Shown here: in pieces, positions 17,705 through 25,816 of the stretch
Layout of the letters: every line of letters begins with the position of its first letter
How positions within the stretch are numbered: position 1 is the stretch's first letter
NCBI GenBank assembly: GCA_023418475.1
Contig: JAEZZO010000086.1
Coordinates: 1 to 43,411, forward strand
DNA from: Bacillota bacterium
GTDB taxonomy: Bacteria > Bacillota > Clostridia > Lachnospirales > Lachnospiraceae
Reading direction: 5' to 3'
DNA length: 43,411 nucleotides
Translations under genes and position numbers: made by a program
The notes under the pieces: model-generated
Told to the model about the DNA's origin: nothing
Databases searched by the model: none
Seen by the model: the letters and a program-made list of their open reading frames with translations, nothing else

Positions 17705-18112
17705 TTAACACGGCTGAAAGTATACCTTTCAACCTTTCCCTCCCTTAAATAATAGTAATAGCCTTCCGTTTAACTTCCGCTCCGGAAAATAATCTTTCGT
17801 GTACCAGAATCCTGATAATAATAAGCTGATATTAAATAATTTATCCTATTTGCATTCATTTTATTTCTACTAAATAGAAAGTTTAAAAATATCGATATGG
17901 CAGATCAATGTTTTTGCCTATATCTTACCACTTAATTCTGGGAAATTCTATAGAATACTTTGATATAATAATCTAAATATGGATTTATGTTTCATTTAAT
18001 CCAGGAATATAAGGGTGCATACATGCAAATGAATTAGCTTATTGTCACATAATGGTAATATATAGCATATTTTGATATTGTAATAACATTCCTGTTGAAA
18101 GGAGATTTCTGT
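17705..18112. other. Divergent intergenic region, 408 bases
   Basis: It separates the minus-strand lipid-kinase gene from the only plus-strand gene, so it must carry promoters for both. It is A+T-rich. I could not pick clear -35/-10 pairs. It holds the 5'-leader hairpin described at 17715-17746, and a 12-bp palindrome (17945-17956) that is within chance expectation. Confidence 0.5.
17715..17746 (-). promoter_or_regulatory. Remote Shine-Dalgarno tract with intervening hairpin before the lipid kinase
   Basis: On the minus strand a purine tract AAGGGAGGGAAAGG (17746-17733) lies 28 or more bases upstream of the ATG. Between them TGAAAG and CTTTCA (17731-17715) can pair around a 5-base loop. Folding would bring the tract to within about 11 unpaired bases of the start. 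Confidence 0.35.
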
Positions 18113-18439
18113 ATGGAATTTATACGTTTCTTTCTAATACTACTCGTACCGGGTCTTGTCGGATCTTATGCGTTTAGTATTGCATCCAGCTTAAAGACCA
18201 GATGCTGTATCTGTATCGCGCTTATTCTGGATTTATTTACCTTTACTACGATGATAACCGGATTATATTATTTGAAGGGTGTTCGAACGATAGAAGCCTT
18301 GCTGTTCGAATTTAACTGTTTAAGCTTCTGTAGAAAATATATTCTGCTGAGCCTTGCAATCGTTATATTTTTCGGAGTTCTGTTCGGGCTTATCAGAAGA
18401 ATTTTCTTCTGGATCAGACACTGTGGCCCTCTCTGCTAA
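18113..18439 (+). CDS. Small three-helix membrane protein, unknown function
   Basis: The 108-residue product starts at an ATG with AAAGGAGA 7 bases upstream (an in-frame ATG at 18095 lacks an RBS). It has three predicted membrane segments: residues ~3-22 (FIRFFLILLVPGLVGSYAFS), ~32-52 and ~80-100, with a short loop holding the only clear acidic residues (EALLFEF). The C-terminus is basic and has two of the eight cysteines. I recognise no family. It is the only plus-strand gene in the window and faces the polysaccharide locus, sharing its terminator with the WbpM-type gene. Confidence 0.65.
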   Translation: MEFIRFFLILLVPGLVGSYAFSIASSLKTRCCICIALILDLFTFTTMITGLYYLKGVRTIEALLFEFNCLSFCRKYILLSLAIVIFFGVLFGLIRRIFFWIRHCGPLC

Positions 18440-18474
18440 TCGGAGGTGTAAAATAATAGAATAAGATGCACAAG

Positions 18475-18530
18475 ATACCAGATAGTAAGAAATCCCCGGC
18501 GAAAGCCGGGGATTTCTTACTATCTGGTAT
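18475..18530. terminator. Bidirectional intrinsic terminator, perfect 26-bp inverted repeat
   Basis: Arms at 18475-18500 and 18505-18530 are exact reverse complements around a GAAA tetraloop (TTTC on the other strand). The G+C core (CCCCGGC/GCCGGGG) followed by ATTTCTTACTATCT acts as stem plus U-rich tail in both directions. It lies between convergent genes and overlaps the last base of the WbpM-type stop codon. Confidence 0.85.
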
Positions 18531-20443
18531 CAGAGAAGTGAATCCGATTGATCAGATTGCACCGGAGATAGCATAAGATAACCGGGATATTCCTGATTAA
18601 CTTCGTCCGGATCCCGGTAGGTCGGTACAATTTCTTTCAGGACAGCTTTTATTTCTTCCTTGGAGTTAGTTTCCAGCGCATCCTCCAAAAGCTGCAGCTT
18701 TTTTATTATTATTTCTTGTTCGATTGTCTCCTCGTGATCAATAAATATTTTCTGATTTCCGGTAGCAGCCAATTTCTCATGATTGATCAGAAGCTCCTCA
18801 TAAAGCTTTTCACCGGGGCGCAGTCCTGTTTCCTTGATTGGTATTTCCGTATAAGGAATATGGCCTGACAGGCGGATCAAATTCTCGGCCATATCAATTA
18901 TTTTCACCGGAGCACCCATATCCAGTACATAGATATCAGCATCATCCGCCATCGCTCCAGCCTGCAAAACCAATTCTACCGCTTCTGCAATCGTCATAAA
19001 GAAACGGACCATACGTTTATCCGTTATCGTAACCGGTCCGCCCTGTGCTATTTGTTTCTGAAATAAGGGTATAACAGACCCATTCGAGCCGAGTACATTT
19101 CCAAACCGTACGGCAGCGAACTCCGTGCAGTTGTTATTCTTCATGCTGCGGAGCATAATTTCACAAAAACGTTTCGTCGTTCCCATAATACTGGTTGGGT
19201 TTACCGCCTTATCGGTGGAAATCAGTATGAATTTAGACGCTTTGTATTGAACGGCGGCCTGCATTACATAGTAAGTACCAAATATATTATTTCGAACAGC
19301 TTCTTCGGGGCAATCCTCCATTAACGGTACATGCTTATAAGCTGCTGCATGGAATATAATATCCGGACGGTAACGTTCAAACAACAGATCTACTTTATTT
19401 TTGTTACTGACAGAGGCGATTTCCGTTTTCAGATCAAGCTGACTTCCGTAAAGGGATATCAGTTCCTGTTGAATATCATAGGCATTGTTCTCATACATAT
19501 CTACAATAATGAGCTGTCTGGGATTTAACTTTGCAATCTGTCTGCACAGTTCCGAACCGATCGAACCGCCGCCGCCGGTAACCATTACGATCTTATTTGC
19601 CAGGAATAATTCTACTTCCTTGTTTGTTAATAAAATAGGTTCTCTGCCTAACAGCTCCTCTGTGTTAATATCTCTTAAACGCTTCCATAGATTATCTTCC
19701 TTACCCTGTAAAAGCTCTATGGTATTGGGCAGTATTTGTACACGGCATCTAAGCTCCAGACAGATATGAAGTATTTCTTTCTGTTTCTCAGCTGTAATAG
19801 AAGGAATTGCAATGATGATTTCATTCACAGGAGTCTTTTCAAGCAGTATCTTCATGTTTTCTATAGGGCCGTAGACAGGTATGTTATGAATTTTCTTATT
19901 AATTTTATCAATATCATCATCCAAAAAACATACCGCTTTATAATTACTGTTCGGATTACTGGTGATTTCTTCATATAACCTTACCCCTGCCTCACCGGCA
20001 CCAATTATGGCAACCGAAACCTTGTTCGGGCTTTTGTTATTTTTTCTGCTGTTCGCATATTGGTGGTAACATAGTCTCATAAAAATCATAGCAAGAAGTG
20101 AAAGGGAGTAGATCGCTGTGGTAAATAAAATAGGAATCCTCCCGGCTAGCAGTATATAATCCATCACCAGATAAAAAATATAACCAAGGAAGCTTCCCAG
20201 AAACAGATATAAGTATTCTATGCTTTTTGCATATCTCCATAAGCTTTCATAGGTTTTAAAAATATATAGAAAAATAATCTCACTAAATACGAATAATGCA
20301 ATATGCCAAAAATCCGATAAAAAAGATATATGATAAGATGAAGCGCTTAGCAGCATCATAAAATAAATGAAATCACTTACAATAATTAAAATAAGTAAGT
20401 CCAATATAAAAATAATTACTTTTCGATATTTTCGAAAGCACAA
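18530..20443 (-). CDS. WbpM/CapD-type membrane UDP-GlcNAc 4,6-dehydratase
   Basis: The ~637-residue product is the long form of the nucleotide-sugar 4,6-dehydratase family (WbpM, PglF, CapD), which converts UDP-GlcNAc to the 4-keto-6-deoxy sugar. About four membrane helices (residues ~8-130) come first. A CoA-binding/Rossmann-like domain follows (IIGAGEAG ~147), then the catalytic SDR domain with VTGGGGSIGSE (~288-298), STDK (409-412) and Met420-Xaa3-Lys424 in place of the usual Tyr-Xaa3-Lys, the SMK triad known for WbpM. I chose TTG at 20443, which has AAGGGGG at 8 bases; the upstream ATG at 20485 has no RBS. A terminator just upstream (20614-20656) separates it from capG, so it has its own promoter. 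Its sugar may feed QuiNAc, D-FucNAc or bacillosamine; no dedicated partner is in the window. Confidence 0.9.
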   Translation of the reverse strand: MCFRKYRKVIIFILDLLILIIVSDFIYFMMLLSASSYHISFLSDFWHIALFVFSEIIFLYIFKTYESLWRYAKSIEYLYLFLGSFLGYIFYLVMDYILLAGRIPILFTTAIYSLSLLAMIFMRLCYHQYANSRKNNKSPNKVSVAIIGAGEAGVRLYEEITSNPNSNYKAVCFLDDDIDKINKKIHNIPVYGPIENMKILLEKTPVNEIIIAIPSITAEKQKEILHICLELRCRVQILPNTIELLQGKEDNLWKRLRDINTEELLGREPILLTNKEVELFLANKIVMVTGGGGSIGSELCRQIAKLNPRQLIIVDMYENNAYDIQQELISLYGSQLDLKTEIASVSNKNKVDLLFERYRPDIIFHAAAYKHVPLMEDCPEEAVRNNIFGTYYVMQAAVQYKASKFILISTDKAVNPTSIMGTTKRFCEIMLRSMKNNNCTEFAAVRFGNVLGSNGSVIPLFQKQIAQGGPVTITDKRMVRFFMTIAEAVELVLQAGAMADDADIYVLDMGAPVKIIDMAENLIRLSGHIPYTEIPIKETGLRPGEKLYEELLINHEKLAATGNQKIFIDHEETIEQEIIIKKLQLLEDALETNSKEEIKAVLKEIVPTYRDPDEVNQEYPGYLMLSPVQSDQSDSLL

Positions 20444-20613
20444 TTTTACTACCCCCTTATAAAATACCGAATAGAAACAGTTCATTCGACATTCATTGTA
20501 TTTCCATTATTTCATTCGGTATTAAATGTAATAAAATGACATAATATGATATTTCATTTTATTATATTCATATGTTCTTTTTTGGTACCTGAAATAGAAA
20601 CGATCATAAAGCT

Positions 20614-20656
20614 TAAAAAGTAAAAAGTCAGACCAGGCTGTATCTCCTGTCTGACT
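20614..20656 (-). terminator. Strong intrinsic terminator after capG
   Basis: On the minus strand, AGTCAGACAGG pairs with CCTGGTCTGACT (one bulged base) around an ~8-base loop, followed by TTTTTACTTTTT. It begins about 16 bases after the capG stop and probably ends the main polysaccharide transcript. Confidence 0.85.
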
Positions 20657-20671
20657 CTCACGATCCCATAT

Positions 20672-21796
20672 TCATTTTCGCCAGGTTGCAAGATTCACAA
20701 TTTTGGCATAGCTTTGAAGAATTTTTACAACCTTAACAGACACATTGGTATCCCGATAATCGTCCGGCAAAATAATCTTCTCCTGATTACTACGCATTGT
20801 AACAGCAAGATTAAGGCTTTCTGCCATATCTGCAGCGCTAATGCCCCCGAGTATGATTGTGCCCTTATCAAGCACCTCAGGGCGTTCTGTCGAAGTCCTG
20901 ATTAATACTCCTGCAAATCCCAGAATTGCGCTTTCTTCCGATAAGGTACCACTATCGGATAAAACACAGTAGCTGTTTTTCTGCAGCTGATTATAATCGG
21001 GAAAACCAAAGGGAGGAAGGCTTCGCACGAGTGGATGAAATTCGAATTTTCTTGCGGCGATTAACTTCTTTGTACGCGGATGGGTGGAAAAAATAACAGG
21101 CATCCCATACAGTCTGGCTATTTCGTTAATACCATTCATCAAGCTCATAAAATTAGTTTCATTATCAATATTCTCTTCCCGGTGTGCAGAGACGAGAATA
21201 TAATTTTCTTTCATCAGATGCAGCTTTTCAAGAATGCGGCTTTCTTCTATTTTATTTTTATAGGTTTCTAAAACCTCGTACATCGGTGAGCCAGTAACAA
21301 AAATTGTTTTTCCATCAATACCTTCTGACAACAGGTAGCGCCTGCTGTGTTCGGTATATGGCAGGTTGATATCCGAGATATGGTCTACAATCTTACGGTT
21401 GATCATTTCACTGACATTCCAATCCCAGCAGCGATTACCCGCTTCCATATGAAAGATAGGTATTTTTAACCTTTTTGCACTGATTGCAGACAAGGTAGAA
21501 TTTGTATCCCCAAGAAGTAATACCGCGTCCGGTTTTTCTAACTCTAGCACCTCATAGGACTTTGCTATGATATTTCCCATCGTTTCACCCAGATTATTTC
21601 CTGCACAGTTCAGATAATAGTCCGGAGCACGCAAATCAAGTTCATCGAAGAAGATCTGGTTTAAGGTATAATCATAGTTTTGACCGGTATGCACCAGTAT
21701 ATGATCAAAGTATTTATCGCAGCATTTTATAACGCAGGAAAGCCTTATGATCTCCGGACGGGTTCCGAGTATCGTAATTAGCTTTAATTTTTGCAT
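20672..21796 (-). CDS. capG: Non-hydrolysing UDP-sugar 2-epimerase, CapG type
   Basis: The ~374-residue product belongs to the WecB fold. It carries ILGTRPEIIRL at the start, LLLGDTNSTLSA, HMEAGNRCWDWNVSEMINRK, and SAHREENID in the middle. The HMEAGNRCxD...EMINRKIVDHxSDINLPYTEHSRRYL pattern is that of CapG/WbjD, which epimerises UDP-2-acetamido-2,6-dideoxy-L-talose at C2 to UDP-L-FucNAc, not the WecB pattern for UDP-ManNAc. CapF immediately upstream and CapE at the far end of the locus complete that pathway, which supports the assignment. ATG at 21796 follows GGGGG at 5 bases; an ATG at 21808 has no RBS. It is the last gene before a strong terminator. Confidence 0.88.
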   Translation of the reverse strand: MQKLKLITILGTRPEIIRLSCVIKCCDKYFDHILVHTGQNYDYTLNQIFFDELDLRAPDYYLNCAGNNLGETMGNIIAKSYEVLELEKPDAVLLLGDTNSTLSAISAKRLKIPIFHMEAGNRCWDWNVSEMINRKIVDHISDINLPYTEHSRRYLLSEGIDGKTIFVTGSPMYEVLETYKNKIEESRILEKLHLMKENYILVSAHREENIDNETNFMSLMNGINEIARLYGMPVIFSTHPRTKKLIAARKFEFHPLVRSLPPFGFPDYNQLQKNSYCVLSDSGTLSEESAILGFAGVLIRTSTERPEVLDKGTIILGGISAADMAESLNLAVTMRSNQEKIILPDDYRDTNVSVKVVKILQSYAKIVNLATWRK

Positions 21797-21864
21797 TTTA
21801 ACCCCCATTTACCGCATATGCGGCATGATTAACTTTAGAGAGAACAATTTAAGTGTTTTTGCAG

Positions 21865-21889
21865 GTTAAAAAGAGTTTTTCTTTTTAAC
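21865..21889 (-). promoter_or_regulatory. A/T hairpin between capF and capG
   Basis: GTTAAAAAG (21865-21873) and CTTTTTAAC (21881-21889) pair perfectly around a 7-base loop, directly after the capF stop. A 12-bp palindrome CCGCATATGCGG (21812-21823) follows just ahead of the capG RBS. Either may modulate capG expression or mRNA processing; neither is a convincing terminator. Confidence 0.3.
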
Positions 21890-22999
21890 TTAAACCTCCA
21901 GGAAATAAGTGTCAGGTTTCCCTTGATCAAACTGCTCACTGGCCCACATAATTGTAACCATATCAGTAGTCCCTGTATTGGTAATGTTATGGGTATAACC
22001 GGGCGGGATATCCACTGCCTCAAGCCGGTCACCTGATACAAAATAGCTGGTAATCTCACTGCTGCCAATTTTTCGAAGCCGGATTACTCCCATCCCGCTT
22101 ACAACAAGGAATTTCTCACATTTTGTATGGTGCCAGTGATTTCCTTTTGTGATTCCAGCGCCAGAAATATTGACCGATATCTGCCCCTGGTCCAATGTTC
22201 TTATAAATTCAGTGAAAGAGCCTCTATTGTCCCTATTCATTGTTAGAGACTTGCTTAAACATTGTGCTGGAAGATAGCTTAAATAAGTCGCATAAAGCTT
22301 CTTTTTGAATGTATCTGATAGATCCGGGAGTCCTCTGCCGTCCCGTGCTTTATGAAATGCCTGAATATATGCAGCGATGTTCTCCAGCGTTTCGGAATAT
22401 ACGGGATCAACTAAGCAGTAATCTCCTTGTCTATTCGCTTTTCCTGTCAATGCACTAAAGAATTCATTTACAACGTCATCTATATATACCAGACTTATAA
22501 CATATGACGGATCATTTACCTGGATTGGCAGGTCGTTTGCTATATTGTGACTGAAGGTCGCAATGACACTATTATAATTTGGTCTGCTCCACTTTCCGAA
22601 AACACCCGGCAGCCGGTATATATAAGTGGGTATGCCTGTTTCTCTGGTATAAGTCATGAAAAGTTTTTCACCGGCTTTCTTACTTTTTCCGTAGGGATTA
22701 TCATAAGATGCCTGAATTGAGGAGGTAACCAGGATGGGAGAGAAATTATGATTCGATTTTAAAAGTTCGAGAAGGAGGAATGTAAAGTGATAATTACCCT
22801 CCATATATTCCTCTTCTGTCTCTGGACGGTTAATTCCAGCCAGATGGAACACAAATTCGCATTCTGAGCAATATTGGTAAAGTAAAGTATTGTCTGTATT
22901 CAAATCGTAGCAAAGCAGATCCGTATAACCTCTGTTTTTTAATTCGCTGATAAGATTTTTTCCAATAAATCCATTTGCACCTGTTATTAAGATTTTCAT
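21890..22999 (-). CDS. capF: CapF: bifunctional UDP-sugar epimerase/reductase with cupin domain
   Basis: The 369-residue product has an N-terminal SDR domain (GANGFIGKN at 7-15; Tyr-Xaa3-Lys in NPYGKSKKAGE) and a C-terminal cupin domain (HWHHTKCEKFLVVSG and later VDIPPGYTHNI supply the metal-binding His/Glu set). This order is diagnostic of CapF/WbjC, in which the cupin epimerises and the SDR reduces the 4-keto intermediate made by CapE, giving UDP-2-acetamido-2,6-dideoxy-L-talose for CapG. Length matches the family. The RBS GGGGGAG is 5 bases from the ATG. It lies 39 bases downstream of rfbA and precedes capG, on the same transcript. Confidence 0.92.
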   Translation of the reverse strand: MKILITGANGFIGKNLISELKNRGYTDLLCYDLNTDNTLLYQYCSECEFVFHLAGINRPETEEEYMEGNYHFTFLLLELLKSNHNFSPILVTSSIQASYDNPYGKSKKAGEKLFMTYTRETGIPTYIYRLPGVFGKWSRPNYNSVIATFSHNIANDLPIQVNDPSYVISLVYIDDVVNEFFSALTGKANRQGDYCLVDPVYSETLENIAAYIQAFHKARDGRGLPDLSDTFKKKLYATYLSYLPAQCLSKSLTMNRDNRGSFTEFIRTLDQGQISVNISGAGITKGNHWHHTKCEKFLVVSGMGVIRLRKIGSSEITSYFVSGDRLEAVDIPPGYTHNITNTGTTDMVTIMWASEQFDQGKPDTYFLEV

Positions 23000-23038
23000 A
23001 ATAGCTCCCCCTTCCCTATTTCATACGTAATAATTATG

Positions 23039-23908
23039 TCAATCCATATCTAATAAAGATAGAATATATTGTCCATACTCCGTCATCTTAAGACTTTCCC
23101 CAATATCTCTTAATTGTTCCCTATTGATAAACCCTCTTTTCCAGGCGATCTCTTCCGGGCAGGATATATAAAAGCCCTGTCGTAACTGGACTGATTCTAC
23201 ATATTGTGAAGCTCTTAGCATTCCCTCCGGTGTACCGGTATCCAGCCAGGCTATTCCTCGTCCAAGTGGTATCACTTTAAGTTCATGATTTTGCAGATAG
23301 AGATTATTGACCGCAGTAATTTCTATTTCTCCGCGTGCAGATGGTTTTATCTTCTTTGCAATCTCTACTACCTGATTATCGTAGAAATATAGTCCGGGTA
23401 TTGCATAATTTGATTTTGGATTTTCCGGTTTTTCTTCGAGGGAAAGTACATTATTATCTGAATCGAATTCCACCACGCCAAAGGAGTGCGTATCCTTTAC
23501 CGGATATCCGAAAATAACGGCACCCTTCTCCGTACTAATTGCCTGCTTTAGTATTCTTGACAGATCCGTTCCGTAGAACATATTATCACCAAGGATTAAA
23601 CAGACCTGGTCATTTTCCAGGAAGGCTTCACCGATTAAAAAAGCATCCGCAAGGCCTCTCGGCGTTTCCTGAACCTCATAGGTAAATGAAAGTCCCAGCC
23701 TGGAACCATCCCCTAACAAACGCTTATAAAGAGGCAGATCCTCCGGTGTAGATATTATCAATATCTTACGAATACCGGCAAGCATCAGAACGGACAGAGG
23801 ATAATAGATGAGTGGTTTATCATATATGGGAAGAAGCTGTTTTGAAACCGCTTTCGTCATCGGGTATAACCTGGAGCCCTTACCTCCCGCTAAAATTATG
23901 CCTTTCAT
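23039..23908 (-). CDS. rfbA: Glucose-1-phosphate thymidylyltransferase RmlA
   Basis: The 289-residue product is a full-length RmlA: LAGGKGSRLYPMT (6-18) is the nucleotidyltransferase signature, followed by SKQLLPIYDKPLIYYPLS, LILGDNMFYGTDL (metal-binding Asp) and the EEKPENPKSNYAIPGLYFYD segment. It makes dTDP-glucose from glucose-1-phosphate and dTTP. The remaining rml genes (rmlB, C, D) are not in the window. The next gene upstream is a VioA-like dTDP-sugar aminotransferase, so the dTDP-glucose probably feeds an amino sugar and not only rhamnose. Confidence 0.93.
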   Translation of the reverse strand: MKGIILAGGKGSRLYPMTKAVSKQLLPIYDKPLIYYPLSVLMLAGIRKILIISTPEDLPLYKRLLGDGSRLGLSFTYEVQETPRGLADAFLIGEAFLENDQVCLILGDNMFYGTDLSRILKQAISTEKGAVIFGYPVKDTHSFGVVEFDSDNNVLSLEEKPENPKSNYAIPGLYFYDNQVVEIAKKIKPSARGEIEITAVNNLYLQNHELKVIPLGRGIAWLDTGTPEGMLRASQYVESVQLRQGFYISCPEEIAWKRGFINREQLRDIGESLKMTEYGQYILSLLDMD

Positions 23909-23999
23909 TTCTGCCTCCGTCTATTGAATGATCAGCCTGACAAAAGCATAAAGTTCATATACCTCTTCATACCTTATCAGGCTTTTATACCCTATTCAT

Positions 24000-25091
24000 T
24001 CAATCGTTTAAAATAATATTACAAATTCTATCAATGTCATCCGGTTCCAAATCAGCATACAGCGGAAGGGTTACTACCCGATCGGCTATGTGTTTTGCAA
24101 CCGGAGTGTTTTCACAGTTAAAAATATCTTTGTAGCAATCAAATTGACAGGTTAAAGGATAAAAGTACTTTCGTGCAATAATATCCTTCAGTTTCAGTTC
24201 TTCACATATTTCATCACGATCAAGTATAAAGCCGTCAAATACAACGGGAAAATACGCATAATTGCTTTTAACCCCCGGCTGAGGCCTTGGCAGGTTTATC
24301 CCCTTTATACCGCCTAACCGAGTAATATATCTTTCTGCTGCTGCCTTTCGTTTTACAATTTCCTGATCTACATGACGCAGATTGCAGATACCCATAGCAG
24401 CTTCAAATTCATTCATTTTTGCATTTCCGCCCACATATTTTACCGTTTCAGGTCCTGTTATTCCAAAATTTTTTAATGCATTTAGTTTTTGATTGATTGC
24501 ATTATCCTTAAGTGTTACCGCACCGCCTTCGATGGTATTGAAGACCTTGGTGGCATGAAAACTGAACATGGAGGCATCACCTAAATTAGCGACACTCTTG
24601 CCGTTAACCGTAATGCCGAAAGCATGAGCTGCATCATAGATAACCGTAAGGTTATATTTTTTTGATATTCGATTAATCTCTTCAAAATTACATACATTAC
24701 CGTAGACATGAACCGGAATAATCGCTGATGTTTTATTCGTGATAAGACGCTCCAGCTGATCCGTATCTATGGTATAGTCAAACGGATTAATATCACAAAA
24801 GACCGGCTTACACCCATTTTTCACAATGGCATGTGTTGTCGATGCAAATGTAAATGGAGTGGTTATTACCTCTCCGGTAAGATTGAATGCGGCAATCGCA
24901 TATTCCAGCGCCAAATGCCCGTTTGCAAAAAGATTAACATTTGGTGTATCCAGATATCTTGCAAGCTCTGTTTCCAGCTGTTTATGCTTTGCTCCCATAT
25001 TAGTGAGCCAGCAGCTATTCCACAGGTCCTTAATTTCTTCAATATATTCTTCCATTGGCGGTATGGATGATCGGGTTACTTGAATCGACAT
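24000..25091 (-). CDS. DegT/DnrJ-family dTDP-sugar aminotransferase, VioA-like
   Basis: The 363-residue product is a PLP-dependent sugar aminotransferase with an intact active site: Asp153 (IYDAAHAFG) contacts the PLP ring and Lys182 (SFHATKVFNT) should form the Schiff base, followed by IEGGAV. VHVYGN and KMNEFEAAMG are further family motifs. The SFHATKVFNT version resembles VioA and WecE, which aminate the C4 ketone of dTDP-4-keto-6-deoxyglucose, so dTDP-Qui4N (or the galactose epimer) is the likely product. ATG at 25091 follows GGAGGG at 9 bases; 14 upstream codons lack an RBS. It lies between a GNAT gene and rfbA. The required RmlB dehydratase is missing here. Confidence 0.88.
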   Translation of the reverse strand: MSIQVTRSSIPPMEEYIEEIKDLWNSCWLTNMGAKHKQLETELARYLDTPNVNLFANGHLALEYAIAAFNLTGEVITTPFTFASTTHAIVKNGCKPVFCDINPFDYTIDTDQLERLITNKTSAIIPVHVYGNVCNFEEINRISKKYNLTVIYDAAHAFGITVNGKSVANLGDASMFSFHATKVFNTIEGGAVTLKDNAINQKLNALKNFGITGPETVKYVGGNAKMNEFEAAMGICNLRHVDQEIVKRKAAAERYITRLGGIKGINLPRPQPGVKSNYAYFPVVFDGFILDRDEICEELKLKDIIARKYFYPLTCQFDCYKDIFNCENTPVAKHIADRVVTLPLYADLEPDDIDRICNIILND

Positions 25092-25223
25092 CCGATAAAT
25101 CCCTCCAATACCATACCCATATAAAATAATCATTTCTTCCCTTTTTTACATTTTGTACTGCTCTTCGCGCACCTTATAGCAGGGTGCATAGTACCGATAC
25201 AAACTTGCTGTGGGCAAATGATT

Positions 25224-25730
25224 TTACGCTAAATTTTTTATCATATAAATTGATTCTTGCGTTGCATAACCACAAGGTTGAAAGCCATTTATCACGTAAA
25301 AATGTATGGCTGTATCGTTTTTTTGATAAACCTCCAGTTTTAGCGATAACATACCATCTCTTTTAGCAACCTCAATACAACGATCCAATAATTTTTTTCC
25401 AATTCCCTTCTTCTGTACAGCAGGTAGAACAGCAATCTGCGACAGATAAGCGGTCCATAGTCTTCTGTCATTCGCATAGAATGCAGTAAACCCGATCCAT
25501 TTCAATTCGTTATTGGTGGCAGCATAGACATAAGCATTATGATACAGCTTATCTGCATAGGCATCTAAATCGAATACTCTTTCAGAGAGACAGGGGATCA
25601 TAATTTTATTAAATAAATGAATAACATTCTGTATCTCCCGATAAGTAGTAAGCTGTACCAGAGGAACCTTCTCCATTGTATTTTTATTCTCTGTCGCAAG
25701 ATTCATATCCTTCTGATTTTCTATTTCCAT
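25224..25730 (-). CDS. GNAT family N-acetyltransferase
   Basis: The 168-residue product has GNAT motif A (SQIAVLPAVQKKGIGKKLL, with Q/R-Xaa-Xaa-G-Xaa-G type acetyl-CoA loop at KKGIGKK) and motif B (HFYVINGFQ). The location between a sugar aminotransferase and a WbqC-like gene suggests acetylation of the new 4-amino group on a dTDP-sugar, by analogy with other 4-aminosugar pathways; the more common enzyme for that is a left-handed beta-helix protein, so this is inference. The RBS GGGGAG is 5 bases from the ATG. The ~18 N-terminal residues before the domain are polar and may be disordered. Confidence 0.82.
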   Translation of the reverse strand: MEIENQKDMNLATENKNTMEKVPLVQLTTYREIQNVIHLFNKIMIPCLSERVFDLDAYADKLYHNAYVYAATNNELKWIGFTAFYANDRRLWTAYLSQIAVLPAVQKKGIGKKLLDRCIEVAKRDGMLSLKLEVYQKNDTAIHFYVINGFQPCGYATQESIYMIKNLA

Positions 25731-25816
25731 AATAACTCCCCTACAATGAAACTAAATATAACCTCGGGAACAAAAACAACTCCTTACATTCTGCAGTCAT
25801 CTGCAGTGAAATCCAT

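Noticed and set aside
17945..17956. 12-bp palindrome ATTCTATAGAAT in the divergent intergenic region
   Set aside because: About ten such palindromes are expected by chance in a window of this size; it is not extended beyond 12 bp.
23934..23983. Inverted repeat AGCCTGA...TCAGGCT between rfbA and the aminotransferase gene
   Set aside because: The loop is ~36 bases and there is no U-tract in the direction of transcription, so a terminator is unlikely.
25155..25194. Nested short inverted repeats (GTACT/AGTAC and GCACC/GGTGC) in the GNAT-aminotransferase gap
   Set aside because: Only two 5-bp stems with large asymmetric loops and no U-tract; not strong enough to call as a feature.
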